From the NCBI GenBank assembly GCA_963920705.1, contig OY987233.1, forward strand, positions 15,673,459 to 15,737,458: a DNA stretch of 64,000 bases, given 5' to 3'. Position 1 is the first letter of the stretch. The number at the start of each line of letters is the position of its first letter. Positions 1-10,516 of this stretch are shown piece by piece. The notes under the pieces are model-generated. The model ran no database searches. It was not told the DNA's origin and saw only the letters and a list, made by a program, of their open reading frames with translations. The stretch is from Odiellus spinosus. Its lineage: Eukaryota; Arthropoda; Arachnida; Opiliones; Phalangiidae. A program made the translations under genes and the position numbers.

Positions 1-143
1 GGATTGAGAAGCCATTGAAACTTCTGCATTAATTTGGCCCCTTGATTTCCTCCGCTCTTAGGATTGATAAAAACGAGCAGAGGTTTGGAGTTGGCCGATG
101 GGATGGGCTTGATTGCGAACGTCCGAGACTGATCTTTCTCACC
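1..143 (-). CDS. DGKZ/DGKI-like: DGK exon: start of catalytic domain (cut by window edge)
   Basis: The acceptor TTTTGTAG precedes position 143. The exon opens in phase 0 with [16 protein letters not shown] and continues with [17 protein letters not shown] and [11 protein letters not shown], the first segment of the DAGKc domain. It includes the conserved NPKSGG turn of the nucleotide-binding fold. The exon is open to the window edge and ends in an incomplete codon. Confidence 0.95.
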
Positions 144-3100
144 CTACAAAATACAAAGATGCGAAAGAAAATTAAAAACTTATGACTGAGAGATAGTTTG
201 GAGTACATGCTTCGCCATTTGGTAAGTCAAAAGGTCAAATAAAAGTCAAATTAAATGAACATAAAACTCCACAGAGTTACTATTAAAGTGCTATAAGTTC
301 TAAATGTAAGACATTTTTTATATAATCAAAAAGCTTGAGATTGTGAGTACCAAGGTCAAAAGGTCAAACAATAGCTACTGTAGCTTCATCTACAACAAGA
401 GTGTACTTGCAACTGCAGCTAAATTCAAAAGGTGTCAAATAAGGACCAGAAAATAAGGTCAAAAGTCGAACAGCTTAAAACTTAAAAATACTTGTAACTC
501 TTGCAGTCAAAAGAGCATACTTTAATAAGTATTTGAGTTTTAAGGATCTATGTCTCAAATATTGAGGTCAAAAGGTGAGACCCAAAGACATAACTGATAT
601 ACCTCAATTCAACGGTCATTGAAATACAGTAACTTTAAACTTAACATGAAATTAGGTCATTTAAACAAAAGGCCATACGTTAATAAGATAAAAGACTAAA
701 TTAAAAATGGTATATTTTAAGTTCATAGGTCATTGAAAAAATAAACTTTAACTAAACCTGAAACTTCAGATTACTCAATTAAGGTCATTGAAGCAAAGGT
801 CATAAAAACAAGACTAAACTAAGTATAAAATACTAGATTCAAAGTTTAAAGGTCATATATTAATAAGACCCATACTAAACTGAATTTAAAATATTAGATG
901 AAAATATTCATAAAGATAAAATCCTTAAAGAAATTTGAGTACCGATTCAAGAGGCGAAACAACTAGACACTTAAAATTCCTATAAACCCAACAAATATCC
1001 AATAAAAAGCAATAACCATTTATTGGTCTCGTTCATTAGCAAACTCTGACTCGACTGAGGTTCGTTAAAAAGTTTAAAAAATTTAAAGGGTCCGCTATTG
1101 GTTTATTCTTGTAAGCAGAAAATAAAGGAATAAAAACAATAGGAGCCCCTCGAATATCAATAAAATTAAAATAGAGAGCAACAAAAACATCCCTTAAAGA
1201 GAGGAGCAAAAACTGAAATGCGAAACTAAAATGAAAGAGAAGCTAAATGACGTCTGGCTGGATTTTTGATTTGTGTCATGTAAACCCCAAAAGAAGACGT
1301 GTTTTCAAATCATTAAAAGTCACGTTACCATGGTTTTAACACTAGCAACAACACAAACCCGCGAGTGTCTTTAGTCAATAATAGCTCCCGATAAAAAAAA
1401 AAAAAAAAAAAGATTAGTCTGACTAAAACAAATTATAACTTATAAAGTGGTAGTTGCACGGATTCATTTTTAAAAATTCAGATGTCAAAAAATTTTTTTT
1501 TTTGCGAGAAATGTTTCGTGGGAAACTTTATCAAATATAGTTAATTGTTTTACTTTTCCCAGGTTCGTTAGCCAATTTTTAAATCTCTCTGAATATAAGT
1601 TTACTCTGGCATTTTGTCTAATCTGATTTCATGACTTTTCACACAAATTTTGACCCAATTTAAAATTCCCCTGACTTTATCTTGAATTTTATTCCTGTTT
1701 AAAATTTTCCGACTTGACTTTCAATTTGGCCTTACATCAGATTTCCCTGACTCAACAGTGAATTTTGGCCTATTTAAAGATTCCCATGACCTTACTTTCA
1801 ATTTTGGCCTATTTCAAGATTCCCCAAACTTTACCTTGAATTTTGGTCTATTTCAAAATTTCCCTGACTTAACTTTAGTATTTTTGGCTATTTAAAGATT
1901 TCCCTGACTTTACCTTGAAAAATGGCCTATTTAAAGATTTCCCTGACCTTGAAAAATGGCCTATTTAAAGATTTCCCTGACCTTGAAAAATGGCCTATTT
2001 AAAGATTTCCCTGACCTTGAAAAATGGCCTATTTAAAGATTTCCCTGACCTTGAATTTTGGCCTATTTAAAGATTTCCCTGACCTTGAATTTTGGCCTAT
2101 TTAAAGATTTCCCTGACCTTGAATTTTGGCCTATTTAAAGATTTCCCTGACCTTGAATTTTGGCCTATTTAAAGATTTCCCTGACCTTGAATTTTGGCCT
2201 ATTTAAAGATTTCCCTGACCTTGAATTTTGGCCTATTTAAAGATTTCCCTGACCTTGAATTTTGGCCTATTTAAAGATTTCCCTGACCTTGAATTTTGGC
2301 CTATTTAAAGATTTCCCTGACCTTGAATTTTGGCCTATTTAAAGATTTCCCTGACTTCACCCTTGATATTAGGCTTAACTTTCTTACCTCTTTTTTGGCT
2401 TTCCGTTTAGTAGAGGCTCTTTTTTTGGGCGGCCTCCTGATGGACGATTTGAAAGAATCTTTTCTAGGTAGTTTGACGATCCAAGACTGGGGCACGATTA
2501 AATTGGCGTGCGTTCCTAAAAGGCAAGTTTCTTCGATACGATTGATGCTGAAACACGTCTCTTTGTTGTGATACGCAGTTTTACACCAAGAACAACTTAT
2601 GGCCACAATTTCCTGGACAAACCATAAAAATTAAAAAGAATCTTTACTTTAAACCTTTTAACACGAGAGATAGTGATAAATTAATACATACTTTACTCCC
2701 GAATGACAATTTAGATTGAAAAGATTTCCCGCATTGATCGCACCGTCCTTTCTGATGCCTTCTATGAACCCAATGATGTTTATTCCCAGTCTGTTCCCTG
2801 TACTGACGAATTCCTACGTCTTTAAACGTTTCTTTACATTCAAATTTCGTCTAAAAAATATAATTAGTGTCAAATTTCGTTTCATATGTTCTTGATGAAA
2901 TTAACGAAGGTTAATAAAAGAGTTAATATAGTATTGATTATTTTATAAAAGTGACAAAGGGTTAATCCAAGGCTGAAACCTGGGAAATTTTCAAGTTACT
3001 TACGATGAGAGCCCTCAAAAAAATTTAATCACCTCTACCAAGGCTAAAAAAGGGGAAATGAGGACCAAGGCTTAAAAAGGGGAAATGAGGACCAAAGCTT

Positions 3101-4584
3101 AAAAAGGGGAAAAGGGTACGGGGGACCAAGGCTTAAAAAGGGGGAAACGAGGACCAAGGCTTAAAAAGGGGCAGTGCTGGGCAATTCGCGAGTGACTTTG
3201 TACAGCCAAGCCTGATCACTCGCGAGAAAGTTCGCGAACTTGCCCACCTCTAAAAAGGGAAACGAGGACCAAGGCTTAAAAGAGGGAAGAGGGCCAGGCC
3301 TATGAAGGGACAACGACCAGCACCAGGGCTTTAAAGGGATAACGACCAAAGCTTAAAAAGGGGGGAACCAAGGCTTAAAAAGGGGGGAACCAAGGCTTAA
3401 AAAGGGGGGAACCAAGGCTTAAAAAGGGGGGAACCAAGGCTTAAAAAGGGGGGAACCAAGGCTTAAAAAGGGGGGAACCAAGGCTTAAAAAGGGGGGAAC
3501 CAAGGCTTAAAAAGGGGGGAACCAAGGCTTAAAAAGGGGGGAACCAAGGCTTAAAAAGGGGGGAACCAAGGCTTAAAAAGGGGGGAACCAAGGCTTAAAA
3601 AAGGGGGGAACCAAGGCTTAAAAAAGGGGGGAACCAAGGCTTAAAAAAGGGGGGAACCAAGGCTTAAAAAAGGGGGGAACCAAGGCTTAAAAAAGGGGGG
3701 AACCAAGGCTTAAAAAAGGGGGGAGCCAAGGCTTAAAAAAGGGGGGAACCAAGGCTTAAACAAGGGGGGAACCAAGGCTTAAAAAAGGGGGGAACCAAGG
3801 CTTAAAAAAGGGGGGAACCAAGGCTTAAAAAAGGGGGGAACCAAGGCTTAAAAAGGGGGGAACCAAGGCTTAAAAAGGGGGGAACCAAGGCTTAAAAAGG
3901 GGGGAACCAAGGCTTAAAAAGGGGGGAACCAAGGCTTAAAAAGGGGGGAACCAAGGCTTAAAAAGGGGGGAACCAAGGCTTAAAAAGGGGGGAACCAAGG
4001 CTTAAAAAGGGGGGAACCAAGGCTTAAAAAGGGGGGAAACAAGGCTTAAAAAGGGGGGAAACAAGGCTTAAAAAGGGGGGGAAACAAGGCTTAAAAAGGG
4101 AGGAAACAAGGCTTAAAAAGGTGTCCAATAAATACGCCTTATATATAATAAATATATCAAGGATCCAAAATAGACTATGGCCTCAGACTTCGTAATAAGA
4201 GAAAAAATATCTTACTTTTTCTACTAAATTATTAACGCAACCAGTATGAACTATAACTTTACACGCTGGACATTTCATTCTCGACCCTTGCTTCTGAGTG
4301 AGAAAGATTATAAGTTTAGCTTATAGATTTAAAGGTACAAAATTTAGCGGTTACTGAGCAATCATTGTCTCCAACGTAGCACATGTCCCCAGAGGCACTT
4401 GTCGGTACCCAGAGATGATCGCCGTTAACCGCACTCTCCTGAAATTTAAAGCTCCGTTAAATATCATCAACGATATTAAATATCTTATAAGAGCATTTAA
4501 CTTACACTCCAATCGGGCGTACTTCTCAAACTTCTAGTCTCCCCATTTTGAGTTGAGATTTTAATATCACCTTGGATCGCCTTT
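1..4584 (-). CDS. DGKZ/DGKI-like (rdgA family): Diacylglycerol kinase, zeta/iota type (partial gene, N-terminal half)
   Basis: This gene phosphorylates diacylglycerol to phosphatidic acid, ending DAG signalling at membranes. Six minus-strand exons join in phase: 4506-4584, 4355-4438, 4216-4293, 2692-2850, 2388-2612 and 1-143, giving about 255 residues. In order they encode a leader ending RSTPDWS; a first C1 finger with GDHLW, GDMCYVG and [13 protein letters not shown]; an extended second C1 with [15 protein letters not shown] and [13 protein letters not shown]; a basic block [12 protein letters not shown], homologous to the MARCKS-like domain of DGK-zeta; and the catalytic start [17 protein letters not shown]. 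All these match vertebrate DGK zeta and iota block for block as I remember them. Every intron is GT-AG. The rest of the catalytic domain and the ankyrin repeats expected in this class lie left of the window. Zeta versus iota cannot be decided, since invertebrates usually have one such gene. No frameshift was seen. Confidence 0.95.
220..900 (+). repeat. Degenerate AGGTCA-rich stretch
   Basis: The hexamer AGGTCA recurs about ten times, all on the plus strand, often as AAAGGTCA or as close pairs (near 352, 781 and 797). Spacing is irregular. It looks like a decayed tandem repeat. The same hexamer is the nuclear-receptor half-site, but no function is shown. Confidence 0.5.
1660..2357 (+). repeat. 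34-bp minisatellite in DGK intron
   Basis: The unit is 34 bp and contains CCTATTTAAAGATTTCCCTG followed by ACCTTGAATTTTGG. About fourteen near-identical copies lie from about 1890 to 2357. The first few carry GAAAAATGG instead of GAATTTTGG, and a degenerate lead-in starts near 1660. The array stops about 30 bp from the splice donor of exon 2388-2612. The shared word TTCCCTGAC links it to the array at 46740-47470. Confidence 0.95.
2388..2612 (-). CDS. DGKZ/DGKI-like: DGK exon: end of extended C1 domain and MARCKS-like basic block
   Basis: The exon has 75 codons in phase 0, with acceptor GTCCAG and donor GAG/GTAAGA. It encodes [16 protein letters not shown] (last zinc ligands of the extended C1), then [19 protein letters not shown] and the lysine/arginine-rich [13 protein letters not shown]. 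In DGK-zeta the corresponding block is a PKC-phosphorylated nuclear-localisation region. The serine in KRAST is kept here. Confidence 0.95.
2692..2850 (-). CDS. DGKZ/DGKI-like: DGK exon: second (extended) C1 domain
   Basis: The exon has 53 codons in phase 0, with acceptor TTTTTTAG and donor AAA/GTATGT. It encodes KFECKETF (end of the first C1), then [20 protein letters not shown], diagnostic of the DGK extended C1. It is followed by a 79-bp intron to exon 2388-2612. Confidence 0.95.
3035..4121 (+). repeat. 21-22-bp minisatellite, GGGGGGAACCAAGGCTTAAA type
   Basis: There are about fifty tandem copies of a 21-22-bp unit built on ACCAAGGCTTAAAAA plus a run of G. Variants form blocks: early units with GGGGAAATGAGG, then units with five A, then a block with six A (about 3595-3840), then five A again, and finally GGAAAC units. 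The core CCAAGGCTTAA also occurs singly through the window. Confidence 0.97.
3171..3251. mobile_element. About 80-bp hAT-like MITE inside the minisatellite
   Basis: The left end is CAGTGCTGGGCAATTCGCG. The right end, read inverted, is AGAGGTGGGCAAGTTCGCG. An 8-bp direct repeat AAAAAGGG lies on both sides. Ends of this kind and 8-bp duplications are typical of hAT elements. The interior folds on itself through CGCGAGTGA/TCACTCGCG. Because the target is a repeat, the 8-bp duplication alone is weak evidence, but the TIRs support the call. Confidence 0.65.
4216..4293 (-). CDS. DGKZ/DGKI-like: DGK exon: zinc-binding centre of first C1
   Basis: The exon has 26 codons in phase 0, with acceptor CACTCAG and donor AAA/GTAAGA. 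It encodes [19 protein letters not shown], the CxxC-x4-H-x2-C core of the first C1 finger, and ends NNLVEK. Confidence 0.95.
4355..4438 (-). CDS. DGKZ/DGKI-like: DGK exon: start of first C1
   Basis: The exon has 28 codons in phase 0 and encodes [20 protein letters not shown] followed by YVGDNDCS. Vertebrate DGK-iota reads almost the same here (NAVNGEHLW, GDLCYLG). The acceptor is ATTTCAG and the donor TCA/GTAACC. The intron to the next exon is 61 bp. Confidence 0.95.
4506..4584 (-). CDS. DGKZ/DGKI-like: DGK exon: leader before C1
   Basis: The exon is 79 nt: one nucleotide finishing a split codon, then 26 codons beginning [10 protein letters not shown] and ending [13 protein letters not shown] zeta and iota carry KAI... 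and R-x-T-x-DWS at the matching places. The acceptor is TTTCACAG and the donor AGT/GTAAGT-like. The exon starts in phase 2, so an upstream coding exon must end with two bases of a codon. Confidence 0.9.
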
Positions 4585-6204
4585 CTGTGAAAGATTTTAA
4601 AAGATACGTGGTTAGAAAACTTGCGAGGCATCGAGTTTGACACTGACATTGAACGGTTAAAGCTTAATTAAGCTGCTAGATATTCACTGCGAGAAGCATT
4701 TTGCATGGTACTTTCATGCCCAAACCCAATGTCCTAAACTAAAATTCATAATGCATCTCAATCGCAAAGAGCGATAACTTTGTCATGAGACTATAAATCA
4801 AGTATTAGTTTCTAATAAATGCTTTCGGGATTTTGAAGCATCCCAATATTGTTGTTTAAAATTAAATTAACTTATAAAATGTTCAAGAGAAAACCAATGT
4901 TACTGTAAAAGATAAATTCATAATCAAATTATCGTACCCGTCGTTCAATTCCAAACCAAGCGTAACGTGATCGGGGATAAATATATTCCCGAAGTAATTG
5001 TACATGGCATTCACTATCGATATAAGAATACACATGCATTTAATCTAATATAGCCCGCTTATTAACTGGGAAGAACTTTACTCTATTATGAAATCGACAG
5101 AAGAGGGTCGGATTTTATATTTATTAAAACTTTTGACACTTAAGGGTTCGGGTTCATAGCCCTAGGTTTCAAAAAAATATACAAGAGGCTACTCTGGGAT
5201 AAAAAGCTATTATTTAAAATGGGGGCTTGGTTCGCTAACGGATGTTAAAATCGACCGTCATTTATATCTCTTACGCGAAAAACCCCCTAAACTCTGGCTG
5301 GAGTCCGCTGGAGCTGGACACACGCTATTGTATAGAGGGCTTCCCTAAGCCTCGGCCTCTTGCTCGATAAAATAAGAGTCCCCCTTTGTCCTTCCCCAGT
5401 GCCCAGCGTAATGATGTCATTGATTTTATGAAGAAATATGACCCAACGCGTATTTTCGTGCACGTTGCGACCAAAAATGTAAATATATTTCTAACGTTCT
5501 CACCTAAAATTCAGCGATAAGTTTTTGAATAACCCATTGGACATGACATAACGGGTTTATGATAGTTTGACCTTACAACCTCCAACCCCTAGCGCCATCC
5601 CACTGGGAAGTGAGAATTTTACATTTAAATTTGAATTTTGGGCCCAAACTCGTGCCCAATGGGTCCATTGGGCCCCCGCATATATATTAAATTTCAAGTA
5701 GCCCTGTAAACGTACGAAAAATCAAATAGACATGGTTCATAAACATGTCCTAAAAGCTTTATATAACCATTATTCTAAAATAACAATAGTGAGTTTGAGG
5801 AGTCCTAGTAACTTGAAACCACTTCTGACATAATTCTAAAGTACTAGGCATAAGTAGACCGTCTATAAGCCGACCTGAGATTAAGGTTGTAACAATACAG
5901 TTCTTAGAAACGCGACACTACTTCGTAACCTTAACTTCATTGTCCAATATCTTGGGAGAATAAACAGTCTCGGAAACTTGATAAAAGCGTGATTGGCATA
6001 CCCGAAAAATGCATTAATATACAAATTTAATGTTAGAGCCTAAATAGCAAGAATAAAGAATCGAGAACTAACGTCTAGGCCTTGGCTATCAATAAGATAA
6101 AAACGATATTATAGAGCTTGTAACAATTAGCACCAATTAATTACGAGTACACAGTACACACCCCCCCAAAAACTAGTAGTAAAACCAATAAAGGCCTACC
6201 ACAC
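4585..6204 (-). other. Presumed DGK first intron
   Basis: This is 1.6 kb of AT-rich, mostly unique sequence. A GC-richer patch at 5280-5460 has short open frames on the plus strand. They lack convincing splice context and I do not recognise the peptide, so I call no gene there. Confidence 0.4.
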
Positions 6205-6362
6205 CTTCTTTTGGTGGCTTTCTTTCTCACAAGCATAAAATCTATCGCACGAGTATCCGTTTTACGCGCTATAACACTAGTTCGTCTTCTCCTATGTTTT
6301 CTAGGTCCATCGTAAACACCAAAAAACGCGCAAAATATGTGCGCGGATGAAGACATAGTCAT
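6205..6362 (-). CDS. DGKZ/DGKI-like: Possible first coding exon of the DGK gene
   Basis: An open frame from ATG at 6362 (second ATG at 6356) reads through MSSSAHIFCAFFG, a basic stretch PRKHRRRR and FMLVRKKATKR to the donor AAGAAG/GTGTGG. It ends with two bases of a codon, exactly the phase exon 4506-4584 needs, and the join would read KRRKAIQGD. Vertebrate iota and zeta have YRKAI or HRKAI at that join. First exons of DGKs are isoform-specific, so there is no further homology to lean on, and one phase in three would fit by chance. The donor is mediocre. Confidence 0.35.
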
Positions 6363-8498
6363 ATTTGCACAGCTACACAAACTTAAATAAAATATAAACC
6401 GTTAGGCATAATCGCCTACATTTCGAGATAATAATACAATGTTCTTAACACTAGGCTTAAAGTCCTTCCTGTAACTACTGAAAAAAACTTTCCTTATTGT
6501 CTAACATCCTGTATCTAAAAGTTTTTTTTTTTCTCTTTTTTGTGATAAAACAGGTTAGGCCTGTATGAACCTTGAACCTACTACTAGGTTCTACTGTTAG
6601 CAGAGATTCGACGCCGTTTTACTATCACTTGCTATCACTGAAAAATATTAGACTTTATATTGAGAAGTTTATATAAGTTTTAACCCACGATAATAACAAC
6701 GAACAGGTACATTTTACACAACACAGATGTGGAAGGAAACATTTATCTAAAAAGTTTAACGCAAAATGATCCCTGTTTTTTTTTTTTTTTTTTTTTTTTT
6801 TGCCTAACCGGAAAGCTAGGTTTCGTAACGTCACTTTTAACTGTGTTAATGTCTAGTGTATTAATTTATAACCTCTCTAATAAAGGGAATATATCACAAA
6901 AAAATTGGGTTGCTTATTTTACATCCCTTTAAGTTAAGCTCCATTTTACAATAATAAATTTATAATTTGCTCTCTTAAAAACAGGTTTATCCCTTATCGG
7001 TTCGTTTGAGAAAAATAACCCTTTCACACATTCACCACCCCTTTAACCGGTGTTTTAGTACACGGTATGCGTGATAAATTCATTCAGTCATCACGCAATC
7101 ATCAAAGAAAAAAAATATCCTCATCCCCCAAAAAAACCTCGAAATGTTCTAAACGTTATTTGCATAATTGGTAAATTTATCTTAAGTTTGAAATAAATAG
7201 GGGCTTATAATAAATCACTTATAATAGCTCGAAGCAAAACCATAAAAACAACACCTGATATTGTGCTAAAATATTTAATATATTTTCGCAATCATTTTCA
7301 CTAAGCCTTGGCTACTTAAAATTAATAATAAAACCGCAATATAGCCTAGTTACATTTATTATTATTATTATTTTTTTTTTTTGCTAGATTCATTTTGAAT
7401 TCATAGCACGGACTAAGATTTCTACAAAACTGGTCACGTATGCATAGTGAAACCCAGGTTTAATCTACACTTCTTTTATATTCTCGCTTAATTTTAGATA
7501 TTCATAACTTCTAATCAGTATTTTGACCGCGAAGAAAACCTCTTCGGACTCTAGAGTCCGAAAAAAAATATATAAAGTAAGAAAAAACGGGCAAAAAGGA
7601 AAGTTTTAATTAGCATCCGTTGATAGTAATCGACCACTTAGTTTGAATTCTTGTTACAAAACTAGGCTTAGAGCTTAAATAAGCGGATATCCGTTTTGCT
7701 TAAGGTAGGGTAGTTATAATGGCTAATTTTCACCGAGAGTTTTTTCCTCGGGGATTTCCTAGCTTCTACGGCGGAAAGGGCTTTTTCGACAACTTTTCGG
7801 CTTGTAACTTTTTGGCGGGAAATTCTACGCGCCAATTTTTCCCGCATTTAATGAAGTTAAAAAAGGGATGGCGCGAGAGTTTTAATGCCCCGTGAAAATT
7901 AGCCTTAACTTTAATTTGGCGGGAAATTCTGCACGTAAAAAGAATCAAAAATTGCGCCTATTTTTCCCGCGCATTTTAATAAAGCGCAAGAATTTTATGT
8001 TCAAATTTGAGTTTATAACTATTTTATTATTTTATTTAGGTCCAAATTAGGCTTAAAATTTAGGCTTAATTCTTTACAGTTATGAGCGCGATTTGAAATT
8101 TAAAATTTATATATCTTTTCCAGCTTTTCCGGGTGATATTTTAAGTAAATTTTATAACTAGAATATAGTAAAAAATAACCTTAGAAAGAGCTGAATTTGA
8201 CTCAAATTTCACGGCTTTAAACGGGAAATAATATTGTTTCTAAGATTGACTTTATTCAAATCTCTCGAATTTAACGAGAGCTTAGAATATTACCTAGAAA
8301 ACAGTAAAGCAAACTTTTTATGTATTTTTATATTACTCAAGAAGATAAAAATCAAAATCTTAATACGAATAAACTCAATTCCTTCAAGAAATTCCCTATG
8401 AGGTTATACATTGTGTATCACTGCGCCACAAGTTTGGATATATTCACAAAAGTTATATCAAGAAGCTAGATTCTAAATTTTAGTTATTACTGAAATAT
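6363..8498. other. No gene recognised
   Basis: AT-rich, mostly unique DNA with homopolymer runs (a long T run near 6780). At 7760-7980 the words GGCGGGAAA/TTTCCCGC recur. No coherent exon was found on either strand. Confidence 0.6.
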
Positions 8499-8851
8499 TT
8501 AAAGTAAGGCTGTTACCGATTTTTTATATTGTAAAGCCTATGGAATTTCTGGCACGTGATAAGCTCGCTTTCGCGCGGTCTTTTTCGTAAAAGTACTTAA
8601 TCCAGAAAATCCTTCGTACTAAAATTATCGTTAATTACGTTCCAGAAATAAACTACGTCATATATCGGGGAAAAAAAATTACATATAAATTTTTGACGCT
8701 TTTATTTTGATGTTTCTTTAGAACGTTTCAACCCAGAGGTATTAAATTTTGAATCTGGTTTTTAAATAGTACGACCAAACTAAAATATAATCCATAGGAA
8801 TTAGGAATTAAAAAAAAAAAAAAAAAAAAAAAAGTGACAGCCTCACTTTAA
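8499..8851 (+). mobile_element. A-family MITE copy (internally deleted)
   Basis: The left end is TTAAAGTAAGGCTGTTACC and the right end GTGACAGCCTCACTTTAA. The interior has the family core (GATAAG...CGCTTTCGCGCGG, AAAAGTACTTAATCCAGAAA, AACTACGTCATATATCGGG). The left third of the consensus is missing. A long A run precedes the right TIR. Confidence 0.85.
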
Positions 8852-9247
8852 TAATAAAAATTTTGTGATAAAGTTGAGGCGTCGATAAAAACTTTCTCCC
8901 AAAAGCAACTAAAACTTCTTAACTAAGATGTTATAGGAAAGTGATTGATTTACTTCATCCGATAAGTGATGTTGTGTGTTTTCGCTCTTATAGGATTTTA
9001 CTTGTTAGTTTTTTTCTTTGTTTTAACAAAACCCAACAAAACCATGTCAGAAATTCTTCTACTTTTTTTTAAATGGTTATTATGTTCAAAGGGAAAGTCT
9101 CACAAATTATGAAAGCGTGTTTGTTTCGTATACAATTACAAAATCCATTTTTAACTTCCACAAAAAGTAGGCTTAACACCGATCCATGGAGAGTTTGAAA
9201 TCTAATTGAATCTACTCCTCTCACTGACCAGTAAAAGAGTGGGTTTC
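8852..9247. other. No gene recognised
   Basis: Unique AT-rich spacer between an A copy and a B copy. The short open frames here have no recognisable content. Confidence 0.6.
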
Positions 9248-9946
9248 TTAAAAGGAGAATGCAAACTAACAAAAGCTATGGTCACACTAGCATTTCTTAA
9301 TCGATTTGAAACGGTAAAATCAAACCGATATACAAATAGCCAGGAATTGTTTTAAGCGTCTTGGGTTCATACATTATCTTTATAAATCGATTTACTGTAG
9401 TTTCATCTATCGGTTGTTCAAACCAAATCGGTACAAAACTGGTTCCCGAAGCAGTTTCGAGAAATTGAATCAAATCGATTCGAGAAAAGACGGTTTCCCG
9501 TTCACACGACTAAAGCGAAACGTATGAAAACGGTTTAAATCGATTCCAAGGCTTAGTATGAACGCAGCTAAATTGATTTTTATCGATTCCTTATTGATTT
9601 TCAAACAAATACTAAACTATAAATAAATTTAAAACTTACCCGGAAAATAGGCTTAGCTGGATTCATTGAGATAATTAATTTCTTCGCATTGATGGTTCAG
9701 CTTCAAGGTTCAGCGACCAAAGAGCAAAGATCCGTCGTTAAGAGATCTCCACGAACCTTTTAATTGGTCGCTGACCCCTCAATGCGAAGAAATTCAGAAT
9801 CTCCATAAATCCAGCTAAGCCTATTTTCTGGGTAAGTCTAAAATTTATTTCTAGTTTAATATTTGTTTGTAAATTGTTTTAATGTTAAATTTACCCTATT
9901 TAAACGATAAGGAATCGATAATTGTTAGGTTGCATTCTTCCTTTAA
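9248..9946 (+). mobile_element. B-family fold-back MITE, split by an E element
   Basis: The left end is TTAAAAGGAGAATGCAAAC and the right end GTTGCATTCTTCCTTTAA. The interior carries the family fold-back core (ATAGGCTTAGCTGGATTCAT and its inverted partner TCCAGCTAAGCCTATTTT). An E-family copy occupies 9274-9569 close to the left end. Confidence 0.9.
9274..9569 (-). mobile_element. E-family MITE nested in B
   Basis: The ends are AGCTATGGTCACACTAG and, inverted, AGCTGCGTTCATACTAAG. The interior is rich in ATCGAT-type words (AAATCGATTTA, AATCAAATCGATTCGAG). The flanking triplet AAA is duplicated on both sides, agreeing with the 3-bp duplication of the copy at 36256-37169. Confidence 0.85.
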
Positions 9947-10516
9947 CCTTTAAAATTAATTTAATTCACGAAACTAAACTTATTTAAGTTGAAATCGATA
10001 TAGATGAAAATTTAAAATTATACTTTATATCACATAAAAATTCAAAACTCCTTCACATAAACAAAATAAATTAGATATAATAGGGTGTACTTTTATATCC
10101 ACTATACACATAGATTGAAAAGTGATACGAGATCCTATTATTTTTCAAGGATTCAGACCTCTTGGCTACATCAAAATCTTTTCCCATATGCGGCTTTAAT
10201 TGGAATCAAGTACTGAAAGTTAGATTGCTTTTATCTTTAAGTAAAGAAATCACGGCACTATCGAATAGAATAACTTTAATAGTAATGCAAATTCAGCCTG
10301 ACATCTGTTTTTGTTTTTATTCGAATCGAAAAGCTAATCCTTGATCGCCTTGAATACTTTGGTCACGTATCAAGGTTATACATAATTTATTACATCCGGA
10401 ATTTGCAGCAGGTACATTTTTAGGCAAGCTGTTATTTCTATAGTACTTGTATATATATGTTAAAATATATATGAAATGATCAAATGGTTCTGTATAGCTT
10501 TGGTGTTGCTTACAAG
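9947..10516. other. No gene recognised
   Basis: AT-rich unique spacer. The 60-codon open frame near 10162 has no recognisable domain. Confidence 0.6.

Larger units (their letters stand above)
144..2387 (-). other. DGK intron, 2.2 kb, repeat-filled
   Basis: The intron runs between donor GAG/GTAAGA (2388/2387) and the acceptor at 144. It holds a degenerate AGGTCA-rich stretch (about 220-900), unremarkable AT-rich sequence with homopolymer runs, and the 34-bp minisatellite that ends only about 30 bp from the donor. No exon was seen inside it. Confidence 0.85.
2851..4215 (-). other. DGK intron, 1.4 kb, mostly minisatellite
   Basis: This intron lies between exon 4216-4293 (donor GTAAGA at 4215) and exon 2692-2850. 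More than 1 kb of it is the 21-22-bp minisatellite, which carries one very short hAT-like insertion. No exon was seen in it. Confidence 0.85.

Noticed and set aside
5280..5530. Plus-strand coding exon (VIDFMKKYDPTRIFVHVATK)
   Set aside because: The frame looks protein-like, but no partner exon was found on this strand, the segment lies in the presumed DGK intron, and I know no matching family.
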